Source of the DNA: Pseudoruegeria sp. SK021
GTDB taxonomy: Bacteria; Pseudomonadota; Alphaproteobacteria; Rhodobacterales; Rhodobacteraceae
Length of the DNA stretch: 64,000 nucleotides
NCBI RefSeq assembly: GCF_002119405.1
Contig: NZ_MTBG01000008.1
Location: 52,263 to 116,262 of the forward strand
Reading direction: 5' to 3'
Shown: positions 22,205-32,016 of the stretch, piece after piece
Layout of the letters: each line of letters starts with the position of its first letter
How positions within the stretch are numbered: position 1 is the stretch's first letter
Made by a program: the position numbers and the translations under genes
Notes under the pieces: model-generated
What the model was told of the DNA's origin: nothing
Seen by the model: the letters and a program-made list of their open reading frames with translations, nothing else
The model's database searches: none

Positions 22205-22273
22205 CCCAAAAGTTTGAGAAACCATAAAACTTTCGATAAGCTCTGAGCCAACACCACGACAGGCAGGACCCCG

Positions 22274-24091
22274 ATGACCCCCCATAAATCCGTCACCAAG
22301 GCGCTTTGCACCCTTATTGCGTTAATAGTTCTTAATGTTTCGCCGCCCGTCGCGGCCGAGCCCAGTCATGGCATAGCTATGTATGGCGACCCGGCCCTTC
22401 CACCGGATTTTGTGTCCTTACCCTATGCGAATCCCGACGCCCCCAAGGGCGGACGAATCGTTTTTGGCGAACGGGGGGGATTCGATTCGCTCAATTCGCA
22501 CATCCTGAAAGGCAACGCGCCATGGGGAATGCGCCTGCATGTGTTTGAATCGCTGCTCGGGCGAAACTGGGATGAACCCTTCACGCTTTACGGTCTTTTG
22601 GCAGAATCAGTCGAAACCGGACCGAATCGTGACTGGGTAGACTTCACCCTGCGCCCCGAGGCCCAGTTTTCCGATGGCAGCCCTGTCACCGTCGACGATG
22701 TGATCTGGTCAATCGACACTCTGGGCACCGAGGGCCACCCGCGATTCGCTTCGTCCTATGCCAAGATTGCCGAGATGACCCAGACCGGGCCACGGTCGCT
22801 GCGGATCACCTTCAACACCGCCGACCGGGAATTGCCGCTGATCATGGGCCTGCGCCCGATCTTTCAGAAGGCGCAGTGGGAGGGGCTGGATTTCGCGGCC
22901 AGTTCTATGCTGCCGCCCATCGGATCCGGGGCCTATACTGTGACCGAAGCCATCCCCGGACGCAGCCTGACTTTCACCCGCAACCCGGATTATTGGGGGC
23001 GCGATCTGAACTTCAATCGCGGCCAGCATAATCTGGACGAGATTCGTTATGACTTCTTCGCCGATGCGGGGGTGATTTTCGAAGCCTTCAAGGCTGGCGA
23101 GATCACGTCCTATCGCGAAGGCAACGCCGCCCGCTGGACCGACAGCTATGATTTCGACGCGGTGCATGACGGCAGGATCACCAAATCCGAAATCGCGCAT
23201 CGCCGCCCCACCGGCATGACCGGGCTGGTTTTCAACACCCGCCGGGACATCTTTGCTGACTGGCGGGTGCGCGACGCCCTGCTGCACGCCTTCAATTATG
23301 AATTCATCGCCCAAACCCAGACCGGCGGCGTTGACCCGCGCATCCCGTCCTATTTCGGCAACTCGGTACTGGCCATGCAAGACGGGCCTGCCTCCGACGG
23401 CGTGCGGGCCTTGCTGGAGCCTTTTGCCGATGACCTGCTGCCCGGCGCGCTGGAGGGCTATTCCCTGCCGGTCTCGGACGGATCGGAACGCAACCGCGCC
23501 AACATCGTCATCGCCACCAATCTGCTGCGCGAGGCGGGCTGGACCCCGGTCAATGGCGTGCTGACCAATGCCGCCGGGCAACCGTTCACCTTCGACATCT
23601 TGCTGCGGCAGGGCTCGGCCGAATATCAGGCCATCGTCAATATTTACGTGCAGGCGCTGAACCGTCTCGGCATCAGTACCACGGTGACGACCGTGGATAG
23701 CGCCCAGTACAACCAACGCACCAGCGCGTATGATTTCGACATGACCTTCTACAATATCGCCCTGTCGCTCTCGCCGGGCAATGAACAAACACTATACTGG
23801 GGCAGCGAAGGGGTGACCGCTCCGGGCACCCGCAACTGGATGGGCGTCAACAGCCCCGCCGCTGAGGCCATGGTCGACACGATGCTGACCGCCACCACCA
23901 ATGAAGACTTCACCGATGCCGCCCGGGCCTTGGACCGCATCCTGACCACCGGGCGCTATGTCATTCCGCTGTGGTTCTCGAATGTCTCGCGCATCGCCCA
24001 TTCCAGCAGCTTGCATTACCCCGACGCACTGCCCGTCTACGGCGACTGGACCGGGTTCCAGCCCGATGTCTGGTGGTTTGAGGCCGAGTAA
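22274..24091 (+). CDS. Periplasmic oligopeptide-type ABC substrate-binding protein (YejA-like)
   Basis: A 605-residue SBP_bac_5 protein with a signal peptide ending near VSPPVAA-EP. HGIAMYGDPALPPDF and PYANPDAPKGG are typical of the YejA branch, which binds peptides or microcin C-like compounds. FTLRPEAQFSDGSPVTVDDV is the family core. Start is the ATG at 22274, after GGCAGGA. No permease or ATPase genes follow, so its transporter partners must lie elsewhere. The candidate sRNA is divergent about 100 bases upstream. Confidence 0.9.
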   Translation: MTPHKSVTKALCTLIALIVLNVSPPVAAEPSHGIAMYGDPALPPDFVSLPYANPDAPKGGRIVFGERGGFDSLNSHILKGNAPWGMRLHVFESLLGRNWDEPFTLYGLLAESVETGPNRDWVDFTLRPEAQFSDGSPVTVDDVIWSIDTLGTEGHPRFASSYAKIAEMTQTGPRSLRITFNTADRELPLIMGLRPIFQKAQWEGLDFAASSMLPPIGSGAYTVTEAIPGRSLTFTRNPDYWGRDLNFNRGQHNLDEIRYDFFADAGVIFEAFKAGEITSYREGNAARWTDSYDFDAVHDGRITKSEIAHRRPTGMTGLVFNTRRDIFADWRVRDALLHAFNYEFIAQTQTGGVDPRIPSYFGNSVLAMQDGPASDGVRALLEPFADDLLPGALEGYSLPVSDGSERNRANIVIATNLLREAGWTPVNGVLTNAAGQPFTFDILLRQGSAEYQAIVNIYVQALNRLGISTTVTTVDSAQYNQRTSAYDFDMTFYNIALSLSPGNEQTLYWGSEGVTAPGTRNWMGVNSPAAEAMVDTMLTATTNEDFTDAARALDRILTTGRYVIPLWFSNVSRIAHSSSLHYPDALPVYGDWTGFQPDVWWFEAE

Positions 24092-24274
24092 CCCCCGCCG
24101 TCCCAGCGCGGCCTTGGCCCCGCACATCGCGGAGGCAGGCACATTTGCCTCCGCACGCTTGCCGCGCTACAAGTGCTGCAAGTTCTATCACTATTCCCCG
24201 GCTCTGCCATGCAGGGCCCCTGACATGATCCTGCGCCACCCCCCCGCGCCGGAGCTTCGAGGCATACACGACAC

Positions 24275-24913
24275 ATGGTCAAACTTGATATCTTCTCCGA
24301 TCCGATCTGCCCGTGGTGTTATATCGGCAAAACCAATCTCGACCGGGCCTTGGCCCAGCAAACCGATCAGCCTTTCGAGATCGAATGGCACCCGTTCCAG
24401 TTGAACCCGGACATGCCCCGTGAGGGAATGGATCGCCGCGATTATCTGGAAACCAAATTTGGCGGCAAACAAAACGCGGTCCGGGTCTATGCCCAGATCG
24501 CCGAAGCCGCCGAGGCCATCAATCTGCCCATTGATTTTGGCGCGATCAAACGCACGCCGAACACGCTGAACGCGCATCGCCTGATTCACTGGTCCTATAT
24601 CGAGCAATGCCAAGATACCGTGGTGGACGCCCTCTTTGAGGCCTATTTCCAGCAGGGTCTCGATATTGGCGATACCGATATTCTGGCCGATATCGCCGAC
24701 ACCGCCGGCATCGATGCGGCGGCAGTGCGGCGGTTGCTGGCCACCGACGAAGACATCGACGAAGTGCTGAAACGCGATGCCCACGCCCGCGAGATGGGGA
24801 TCAACTCGGTGCCGACCTTCATCGTTGACCGGCAACACGCGGTTCCCGGCGCACAGCCAACCGACCTATGGCGTCAGGTCATGGCACAGGTGATCCAAGC
24901 GCAAGCCGGCTGA
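24275..24913 (+). CDS. DsbA-family oxidoreductase, FrnE-like
   Basis: A thioredoxin-fold protein without a signal peptide, so probably cytosolic. The active-site motif CPWC lies in FSDPICPWCYIGKTNL near the N-terminus, and the cis-Pro loop is in GINSVPTFIVD. A helical insert covers about residues 60-150. At 212 residues it fits the FrnE / 2-hydroxychromene-carboxylate-isomerase-like subgroup of DsbA proteins. Substrate unknown. It stands alone between two intergenic gaps of about 170-180 bases. Confidence 0.9.
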   Translation: MVKLDIFSDPICPWCYIGKTNLDRALAQQTDQPFEIEWHPFQLNPDMPREGMDRRDYLETKFGGKQNAVRVYAQIAEAAEAINLPIDFGAIKRTPNTLNAHRLIHWSYIEQCQDTVVDALFEAYFQQGLDIGDTDILADIADTAGIDAAAVRRLLATDEDIDEVLKRDAHAREMGINSVPTFIVDRQHAVPGAQPTDLWRQVMAQVIQAQAG

Positions 24914-25083
24914 CCCAAACCAGCCCCAGACTGGCGCTTATGTCATTGAAGTAACAAGTAATAGTAAATAGCGACCTCCGAGACTTGAAGCCACGCACAG
25001 GCCCCCCTGCGCTGACGCAGGGCAGTTAAGGCTGGCATGGCCTCCGCGCCTGTCCTATCGCGGAGGCCAGACCGGAGTTGCAA

Positions 25084-26307
25084 ATGTTCACACCCCCCCA
25101 GCCGTCCAAACCCGAATTCATCGGCATCATGGCCATGCTCATGGCGACGCTGGCGCTGTCCATCGACGCCATGCTGCCCGCCCTGCCCCAGATCGCGGCG
25201 GAACTGACGCCAGACTTCCCCAACAAGGCGCAATTGGTGGTGACCAGCTTCGTTCTGGGCATGGGCCTCGGCACCCTTGTGATGGGGCCGCTGTCAGACA
25301 GTTTCGGACGCCGCTCGGTGCTGCTTGGCGGCGCGGTGGTGTTCTGCCTTGGCGCTATCCTTGCCTCGCAGGCGCAATCGTTAGAGATGTTGCTGGCCGC
25401 CCGCGTCCTTCAGGGCTTTGGCGCCTCGGCCTCACGGGTGATCGCCATCGCCATCGTGCGCGATCTCTATGCCGGACGGCAAATGGCGCAGATGGTGTCC
25501 TTCGTCATCATCGTGTTTACCCTCGTCCCGGCCATCGCCCCAAGTCTGGGGGCCGCGATCCTGCTGGTGACCAGTTGGCGCGGAATTTTCGTCGCTTTCC
25601 TGATCTTCTCTGCGGTGTCGGTCAGCTGGCTGATGTTGCGCCAACCCGAAACCCTGCCGCCCGAGCGTCGCCGCCCGCTGCGGTTCGGCCCAGTGATGTC
25701 CGCCGCCCGCGAGGTCATCGCCCACCCGCTGGTCCGCCGGTCCATCCTGGTGCAGACCTTCGTACTTGGCACCATGTTCAGCACGATTTCGTCGGTGCAG
25801 ATGATCTTCGACCAGAGCTTCGGCAAAGCCGACAGCTTCCCGCTGTGGTTCGCCCTGATCGCGCTCTGCGGCTCGTTCGGCGGCTTTCTGAATTCGCAAT
25901 TGGTGATGCGGATCGGAATGCGCGACGTGATCATGCGCACCCTGATCGTTCAGGTCGCGCTTGGCGTGGTCTATGTCGGGATGAGCGAATTGCATCTCTG
26001 GCCCGAAGCCCTGCTGTTCCCGGCCTTCATGGTCTGGGGCATCAGCGTCTTTGCCGCCGTCAGCCTGATCCTTGGCAATCTCAACGCCATGGCGTTGGAG
26101 CCGATGGGCCATATTGCGGGCACCGCCTCTTCCATCATCAGCGCCGTCAGCACCGTTGGCGCGGTCCTCATCGCGGTGCCGGTCGGGTTGATGTTTGACG
26201 GCACGCCGTTGCCGGTTGCGGTCGGCGTGCTGGTCTGCAGCGTCCTTGCCCTGCTGTTGATGCGGACCATCCGGCCTGTGGCGGAAAGCCGGGCGCGGTC
26301 GGCCTAA
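25084..26307 (+). CDS. Bcr/CflA-family MFS multidrug exporter
   Basis: Twelve predicted helices in 407 residues. The N-terminal LSIDAMLPALPQIAAEL and the loop 2-3 motif GPLSDSFGRRSVLLGG identify the drug:H+ antiporter-1 type, Bcr/CflA branch. The ATG at 25084 is preceded by GGAG with six bases between; an in-frame TTG two codons earlier is too close to it. It converges on the aminotransferase gene with only four bases between stop codons. Confidence 0.9.
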   Translation: MFTPPQPSKPEFIGIMAMLMATLALSIDAMLPALPQIAAELTPDFPNKAQLVVTSFVLGMGLGTLVMGPLSDSFGRRSVLLGGAVVFCLGAILASQAQSLEMLLAARVLQGFGASASRVIAIAIVRDLYAGRQMAQMVSFVIIVFTLVPAIAPSLGAAILLVTSWRGIFVAFLIFSAVSVSWLMLRQPETLPPERRRPLRFGPVMSAAREVIAHPLVRRSILVQTFVLGTMFSTISSVQMIFDQSFGKADSFPLWFALIALCGSFGGFLNSQLVMRIGMRDVIMRTLIVQVALGVVYVGMSELHLWPEALLFPAFMVWGISVFAAVSLILGNLNAMALEPMGHIAGTASSIISAVSTVGAVLIAVPVGLMFDGTPLPVAVGVLVCSVLALLLMRTIRPVAESRARSA

Positions 26308-26311
26308 GCGC

Positions 26312-27712
26312 TTAGGCCGCCGCCACCATCAGCCCATCAGCCAGCGCCGCCTGCAACGTCTGGTCCAGCGCCCGCCGCGCCCGGTCCACCAGTTGATCGA
26401 TCTCGTCTTCGGTGATCACCAAAGGCGGCGCGATGATCATCCGGTCGCCCACATGGCGCATGACCAGACCATTGGCAAAACACTGCTCGCGACAGCGCAG
26501 GCCGATGGTGCCTGCATCGGCGGCGAACCGGGCCCGCCGGGCCTTGTCCGGGGTCAAGGCCAGCGATCCCATCATGCCGACGGTGCGGGCCTCGCCCACC
26601 AGCGGATGCGCGGCCAACCTCGCCCATGCCGCCGCCAGATAGGGGACCACGACACCGGCCACCCGGTCGACGATCTGTTCCTCTTCCATGATGCGCAGGG
26701 TTTCCAGTGCCACCGCCGCCGCCACCGGATGCCCGGAATAGGTGTAACCGTGGTTGAAATCCCCCGCCGATCCCACCACTTGCGCAATCTCGTCACTGAC
26801 GATCGAGCCGCCAATCGGCAGATAGCCCGACGACAGCCCCTTGGCGATGGTCATGATGTCAGGCCGCGCCCCCACGGTCTGCGCGCCAAACCACTGCCCG
26901 GTCCGGCCAAAGCCGCAGATCACCTCATCCGAGATCAACAAGATCTCATGCGCATCACAGATCCGCTGAATCTCGGGCCAATACGTCTCAGGCGGGATGA
27001 TGACGCCGCCAGCCCCTTGGATCGGCTCGGCGATAAAGGCGGCCACCCGGTCCTCGCCCAATTCCGCGATCTTCGCTTCAAGCTGACGGGCACGGGCCAG
27101 ACCAAAGGCCTCTGGGGTGGCGGCGCCGCCTTCGCCATACCAATCGGGCTGGTCGATATGAACGATGCCGGGAATCGGCAAGCCGCCCTGCGCATGCATC
27201 CCCGCCATGCCGCCCAACGACGCCCCGGCCATGGTCGAGCCATGATAGCCGTTTTTGCGGCCAATCACGATCTGCTTCGACGGCTTGCCCTTCACGTCCC
27301 AATACCGCCGTACCAAGCGCAGATTGGTGTCGTTCGCTTCCGACCCGGACCCGGCAAAGAACACATGGTTCAAATGACCCGGTGCCAGTTCGGCCAGCTT
27401 CGCCGCCAAGGCAATGGCAGGCACATGGGTGGTCTGGAAAAACGTGTTGTAATAGGCCAGCTGGCGCATCTGGCGCGCCGCCACATCGGCCAGTTCTTCG
27501 CGGCCATAGCCCAAGTTGACACACCAAAGCCCGGACATTGCGTCCAGAATGCGATTGCCGTCGCTGTCGGTCAGAAACACCCCGTCGCCCCGGGTAATCA
27601 CCCGCGCGCCCTTGGCCGCAAGGGCCTCGGCGTCGGTGAAGGGATGCATGTGGTGCGCTACATCCAACGCTTGCAGGGCTGCGGTCGGCAGGTGGTTGGT
27701 GATCTCGCTCAT
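26312..27712 (-). CDS. Class III aminotransferase, probable putrescine/omega-amino acid:pyruvate type
   Basis: A PLP enzyme of 466 residues from the ATG at 27712. HHMHPFTD near the start, the phosphate-binding GSGSEANDT, the PLP Asp in LLISDEVICGFGRTG and the Schiff-base Lys in TIAKGLSSGYLPIG are intact. The N-terminal pattern suits SpuC-like putrescine or taurine/beta-alanine:pyruvate aminotransferases; the substrate cannot be fixed by eye. It is divergent from the RAM-domain gene by about 206 bases. The PuuD-like hydrolase at 33.2 kb hints at polyamine use, but the genes are not linked. Confidence 0.88.
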   Translation of the reverse strand: MSEITNHLPTAALQALDVAHHMHPFTDAEALAAKGARVITRGDGVFLTDSDGNRILDAMSGLWCVNLGYGREELADVAARQMRQLAYYNTFFQTTHVPAIALAAKLAELAPGHLNHVFFAGSGSEANDTNLRLVRRYWDVKGKPSKQIVIGRKNGYHGSTMAGASLGGMAGMHAQGGLPIPGIVHIDQPDWYGEGGAATPEAFGLARARQLEAKIAELGEDRVAAFIAEPIQGAGGVIIPPETYWPEIQRICDAHEILLISDEVICGFGRTGQWFGAQTVGARPDIMTIAKGLSSGYLPIGGSIVSDEIAQVVGSAGDFNHGYTYSGHPVAAAVALETLRIMEEEQIVDRVAGVVVPYLAAAWARLAAHPLVGEARTVGMMGSLALTPDKARRARFAADAGTIGLRCREQCFANGLVMRHVGDRMIIAPPLVITEDEIDQLVDRARRALDQTLQAALADGLMVAAA

Positions 27713-27918
27713 CTCGGCGGCTCTTCTCTTAAGGACAGGCGCCGCACTGATCTGCCGCGCAAGCCAGAGCTCTATCACGTTCACATCTTCAAACCATCGG
27801 GGTTTCTGCCCCAACAGTGATGGACGATTGGTCCGGCTTGCTCTAACACATGCGGAAATTCGCAGTGTCGGCGGAAATCCCCCCGGGCTCTTGCGCCCCG
27901 AAAAGAAGGTTGGCAATC

Positions 27919-28155
27919 GTGAACTGTGTCTTTGTGCAAATCCGATGCGTGCCCGGAACCACCTATAAAGTGGCCGACGAGATTACCTTGCGCGAACTGC
28001 ATTCCGAACTTTACTCGACCAGTGGAAATTTCGACCTGCTCCTGAAGCTATATGTGCCAGATGGCGTGGACATCGGAAAATTCATCAATGACAATCTGCT
28101 TGACATCAAAGGAATCGAGCGGACGCTGACAACGCTGACCTTCAAGGCGTTCTGA
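27919..28155 (+). CDS. Stand-alone RAM-domain (Lrp/AsnC ligand-binding) protein
   Basis: A 78-residue protein with only the effector-binding domain of Lrp/AsnC regulators (FVQIRCVPGTTYKVADEI, ending IERTLTTLTFKAF) and no helix-turn-helix. GTG at 27919 follows GAAGG by ten bases. Such proteins can bind amino acids or mix with full-length Lrp proteins. It lies 27 bases upstream of a binding-protein gene on the same strand, so it may be part of that operon and sense its ligand. The function is inferred. Confidence 0.8.
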   Translation: MNCVFVQIRCVPGTTYKVADEITLRELHSELYSTSGNFDLLLKLYVPDGVDIGKFINDNLLDIKGIERTLTTLTFKAF

Positions 28156-28182
28156 GGCAGGCAAGAACAAAGGGACAGACGA

Positions 28183-29322
28183 ATGAAACTTCTTCACATG
28201 CTAGGTGCCGCGACCACGGTCATGTCGCTGGCCGGACTGGCCGTGGCCGAGCCGGTGAAAGTCGGGATGATCACAACCCTGTCCGGGGGCGGCGCAAGTC
28301 TGGGCATCGATGTCCGGGATGGCTTCCTTCTGGCGCTGGAGATGGCCGACGCCCCCGATATCGAACTGGTCATTGCCGACGATCAGCAAAAGCCTGAAAT
28401 CGCAGTGCAACTGGCCGATGAAATGATCCAGAGCACCAAGGTCGACGTCATGACCGGAATCATCTGGTCCAACCTCGCCATGGCGGTGGTGCCGGCGGCG
28501 GTGGCACAGGGCAAATTCTATCTGTCGCCCAATGCTGGCCCCTCGGCTTTGGCGGGCGCGGGATGCAGCCCCTATTACTTCAACGTCGCATGGCAGAACG
28601 ACAACCTGCACGAAGCGGCCGGCGCCTATGCCAATTCGGCCGGGTTGAAAAATTCGTTCCTGCTGGCCCCGAACTATCCGGCCGGTCAGGACGCGCTGAC
28701 AGGCTTCAAGCGGTTCTACGAAGGTCAGTTGGCGGGTGAGCTGTTCACCACCCTCGGTCAGACCGATTACGCCGCCGAGATCGCTCAGATCCGGGCGTCG
28801 GGTGCCGACAGCGTCTATTTCTTCCTGCCCGGCGGCATGGGGATCTCGTTCCTCAAGCAATATGCCGATAGCGGCGTGGAAATTCCGTTGATCGGACCGG
28901 CCTTCAGCTTTGACCAAGGCATCCTGCAAGCCGTCGGCGATGCAGCGCTTGGGGTGAAAAACACCTCGCAATGGGGCAAGGATCTGGACAACGCGGCCAA
29001 CATCGCCTTCGTCGACGCCTTCGTCGCCACCTATGGCCGCCTGCCGTCGCTCTATGCCAGCCAAGGCTATGACACCGCCAACCTGCTGCTCAGCGCCATG
29101 GACAAGGCCGACGTCCACGATGCCGCCGCGTTTCAGGCGGCGTTGGAAGAGGCCGATTTCGCCTCGGTGCGCGGCGATTTCGAATTCGCCCCCAACCACC
29201 ACCCGGTTCAGGACTTCTATGTCCGCGAGGTGATCAAGGAAGGCGACGTCTACACCAACCGCATCCTCGGCGTCGCACTGGCCGACCGGGCCGACGCCTA
29301 TGTCGCCGAGTGCAAGATGTAA
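28183..29322 (+). CDS. Branched-chain-amino-acid-type ABC substrate-binding protein
   Basis: A 379-residue Peripla_BP_6 protein with a signal peptide cleaved near GLAVA-EPVKVG. VGMITTLSGGGASLGIDVRD and DDQQKPEIAVQLADEMI are family-typical. The ligand may be an amino acid or an aromatic compound. No LIV permease or ATPase genes follow. AAAGGGA provides the ribosome-binding site. The 15 bases starting at the stop codon of the preceding gene (28153-28167) match complementary segments of the candidate sRNA. Confidence 0.9.
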   Translation: MKLLHMLGAATTVMSLAGLAVAEPVKVGMITTLSGGGASLGIDVRDGFLLALEMADAPDIELVIADDQQKPEIAVQLADEMIQSTKVDVMTGIIWSNLAMAVVPAAVAQGKFYLSPNAGPSALAGAGCSPYYFNVAWQNDNLHEAAGAYANSAGLKNSFLLAPNYPAGQDALTGFKRFYEGQLAGELFTTLGQTDYAAEIAQIRASGADSVYFFLPGGMGISFLKQYADSGVEIPLIGPAFSFDQGILQAVGDAALGVKNTSQWGKDLDNAANIAFVDAFVATYGRLPSLYASQGYDTANLLLSAMDKADVHDAAAFQAALEEADFASVRGDFEFAPNHHPVQDFYVREVIKEGDVYTNRILGVALADRADAYVAECKM

Positions 29323-29332
29323 CACCCGCTAT

Positions 29333-29366
29333 CCCCCCGGACCGGACCCAGCCTCGGTCCGGGGGG
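29333..29366 (+). terminator. Hairpin terminator after the binding-protein gene
   Basis: A perfect 12-bp stem (CCCCCCGGACCG with CGGTCCGGGGGG) and a ten-base loop lie 10 bases after the stop codon, followed by a weak CTTT. It is strong as a hairpin but the T-run is poor. Confidence 0.6.
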
Positions 29367-29434
29367 CTTTGGCCGCCTTCCCTTAGGTCAAGCTTTTAGT
29401 CGACAATGCCGCGTTCCCGTGCCACCGTTCAGGG

Positions 29435-31975
29435 ATGTGGAAAACGCCGCTCCTCATACTTACCACCTTGGTTGTCGCCGCCATTGCGGTGCTCGCCGCC
29501 GCCTTCGCCCTTCCCTATCTGGCCGAAGCGACCCAAACCATCCGCACCGCTTTGACCCGCCCCGCCACCACCGCCGGTCTGGTCTTCGTCGAAAGCCCCG
29601 AGGTTTATACCCGGCAACGGCTGGTCAACGACCGCTATGGGCAGGATGCGTGGCTGCGGGCCAAGCTGGCGGAAATCGACGACCCTGACACCAGCTTCAT
29701 CGACATCTACAGCGTGCAGCAGCAGTTTCGCGATGCCGGCATCACCCTCAGCCTTGGCCCTGCCGCCGCCGCCTCCCCCCAAGCCACCGATACGACCCCC
29801 GGCCAACCGGTGATCCCGGACAGTGCCGATCTGTCGTTCCGCACCCGCTTTGATCTGCAATCCGCCGCCCGCGACGAGATCCGCCAGCGCATCCTCGAAA
29901 ACGCCCTCGACGATCGCCACGACCTCAGCGGCAACACCGTGTTCGGGCTGAAGTTCGACACCGCCGTCCTGCCGGGGGCCAATACCGTCCTCAGCCCCGC
30001 CGTCATCGTCAAGATGACCTCGAACCCCCTCGATGCCCTGCATCGCAGCCTCGAAGACCTCGCGCCGCTCTATGGCCGCTGGTCCAGCCCGATCAGCCTG
30101 CACAGCGATCTGGACCCCGACGGCACCGACATCACCACGGTTCAAACCCTCGACCGGCATTTCGACAAATGGCGCAGCAGCATCGAACAGCGGCTGAACG
30201 ATCACAAGAATGTCGCGCGCGGCGATCTCTGCGCGGTAAACCGCGGCCTTGTCATGGCCGACCGCACGCTTTGCACCGGCACCGTCCTCGCCCCATCAGC
30301 CCGGGATTTCCTTGCCAAGGTCTTTGCAGAAACCCACGCCGTGGACGACGCGCTGTCCTATGTGCTGCGCCTGCCGCCCGAAAAAATCTCAATCGGCACC
30401 GATTTTCTGAACCGGGTCTATGACGAGGCCGGGCGCGATTGCGCCACAGGCGATGCCGACATCACCATCGAACACTTTCTGGCCAAACGGCCCAAGGCCC
30501 AACCGTTCCAGCTGCCACTGCCATGGGGCCAGCTCTTCCAACTCAAGCTGCGCCACCTGCAAGCCGAGGACGAGCTGTTCTGCAAGGTCGCGATCAATCT
30601 GACCCTCGACGGGCTGGAGGTGCCGCTGGCCTTCGTCACCAGTGACCCCGCCCCGGCCAGCCCCGGCACCCGCAAGACCGGACCAGACGATCCGTCCCAA
30701 GCCGGGTGGCTTCAGGTCGACTGCGATGCCGACGCCTGCGCCGACCGCTCCAAGTCGATCTGGGTCGAACCCCGGTCGCAATCCCTCGCCGCCTCCACCA
30801 AAGAGGCGGTGGACAGCGTCCTGACCCGGCCCGCCCTTGAGGCGCTTTTGACCAAGGCCACCGGATCGCAACTGTGCTTCGGGCGCGCCTCTGAATACGA
30901 TCCGTGGTTTTACTTCGGGGCCACCGCGCCCGCCGAAAGCAGCGGCTATGCCTCCAGCTGTTTTCCCGGCGACAGCATTCAACTGCGCCTTGGTGCCTAT
31001 TACTTCCTGCGCCGCATGACCGAGGTGGAAAGCTACACCTACGCCGCTTTTCCGCGCGGCGATGTCACCGGCGTCGTCACCGAAACCCTGTCGACCTCGT
31101 CGGTGGCCGGGCGGCTGGACGGGGTGCCCGGCTTGTCGGCCCGGGCCACCGTCGGCGATGCCGCACGGGCCCGCCAGGCCGAGGCCCAGCCCAGCATGAT
31201 CAACTTCGCCTCCGGCCGGGGCGGACACGACAACAAGGGCGATCTCGACAAGCTGTTTGATTTCGGATGGGCCATCGTCAAGGACGGCCCGAAACAGCCG
31301 ATGATGGCCTCGCAATTGGTCATCGTCTCGGTCCCGGCCTATCTCGACAGTCTGGAGCTGGATGTCTGGCAAGGGTTTCTCGACATCGACAACGCGCCTT
31401 ACGACCGTAGCGCCTTTAACGACCTCGTGCTTGATGACCGCATTCCGGCGCTGATGCCCAGCTTTGAAAAGCGCCACTTCCGCCTCAACCTGCCGCCCGA
31501 CTACTCGGCGCTGGATGGGCTGGTGATTGGCAGTAATCTGGTGACCGGCCCGCGGATCAACCAAAATGCCCTACGCGACCGGTATCGGCTTCCGGCTTGC
31601 GGCGACCTGTCCCTCGTCATTCCCGGCGAACGGCTGTGGCGCTCGACCGTGGTGACGCTGGACGATGTGAAAGCCGACAAGATTGAGGTGATGCCCGACA
31701 TGCTGGGCATTCTGGCCACCTTCCGCACCGACACCATCGCGGGCCTACGCCCGGACCCACGCTTTATCGAAACCGTCGCCGCTGCTGCACCGCCGCCCCC
31801 CGCCGCATCCGCCGACCCGCAGGCCGCCCAGACCACACGCCTGACACCGGCGTTAGAACTCAGCGGGCGCTTGGCGGTCTGGACCAGTGAAGGCGATGAT
31901 CACACCGATCTCACCTTCTCATTCCGGGCCGCCGATTGCGCCCTCACAGATGCGGCCCTCGACGGTCGCAACTGA
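29435..31975 (+). CDS. Large membrane-anchored protein of unknown function (846 aa)
   Basis: One N-terminal helix (about residues 5-28, uncleaved anchor or signal) is followed by some 815 residues predicted to lie outside the cytosol. About eleven Cys (for example VDCDADACADR, SSCFPGD, LPACGDL) fit periplasmic disulfides. A Pro/Ala-rich linker near residues 785-800 precedes a C-terminal segment. No enzyme or adhesion motif was recognised. Codon use matches its neighbours, so it does not look recently acquired. It stands alone and converges on a small Cys-containing protein gene 41 bases away. Confidence 0.8.
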   Translation: MWKTPLLILTTLVVAAIAVLAAAFALPYLAEATQTIRTALTRPATTAGLVFVESPEVYTRQRLVNDRYGQDAWLRAKLAEIDDPDTSFIDIYSVQQQFRDAGITLSLGPAAAASPQATDTTPGQPVIPDSADLSFRTRFDLQSAARDEIRQRILENALDDRHDLSGNTVFGLKFDTAVLPGANTVLSPAVIVKMTSNPLDALHRSLEDLAPLYGRWSSPISLHSDLDPDGTDITTVQTLDRHFDKWRSSIEQRLNDHKNVARGDLCAVNRGLVMADRTLCTGTVLAPSARDFLAKVFAETHAVDDALSYVLRLPPEKISIGTDFLNRVYDEAGRDCATGDADITIEHFLAKRPKAQPFQLPLPWGQLFQLKLRHLQAEDELFCKVAINLTLDGLEVPLAFVTSDPAPASPGTRKTGPDDPSQAGWLQVDCDADACADRSKSIWVEPRSQSLAASTKEAVDSVLTRPALEALLTKATGSQLCFGRASEYDPWFYFGATAPAESSGYASSCFPGDSIQLRLGAYYFLRRMTEVESYTYAAFPRGDVTGVVTETLSTSSVAGRLDGVPGLSARATVGDAARARQAEAQPSMINFASGRGGHDNKGDLDKLFDFGWAIVKDGPKQPMMASQLVIVSVPAYLDSLELDVWQGFLDIDNAPYDRSAFNDLVLDDRIPALMPSFEKRHFRLNLPPDYSALDGLVIGSNLVTGPRINQNALRDRYRLPACGDLSLVIPGERLWRSTVVTLDDVKADKIEVMPDMLGILATFRTDTIAGLRPDPRFIETVAAAAPPPPAASADPQAAQTTRLTPALELSGRLAVWTSEGDDHTDLTFSFRAADCALTDAALDGRN

Positions 31976-32016
31976 TCTAACCCGCGCGGCAGATGGCAGG
32001 TCGAGGACAGGGGTGG

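Larger units (their letters stand above)
21941..22273. other. 333-bp intergenic region between bdhA and a binding-protein gene
   Basis: The region holds no supported protein gene. The minus strand contains a promoter-like element, two hairpins and a terminator, annotated separately as a candidate small RNA. The 150 or so bases between that terminator and the bdhA ATG should hold the bdhA promoter; no clear -10/-35 pair was picked. The plus-strand promoter of the 22274 gene must overlap the sRNA promoter region. Confidence 0.6.

Noticed and set aside
24092..24274. GGAGGCA/TGCCTCC hairpin after the YejA-like gene as a terminator
   Set aside because: A 7-bp stem is present but there is no T-run and the downstream bases are GC-rich.
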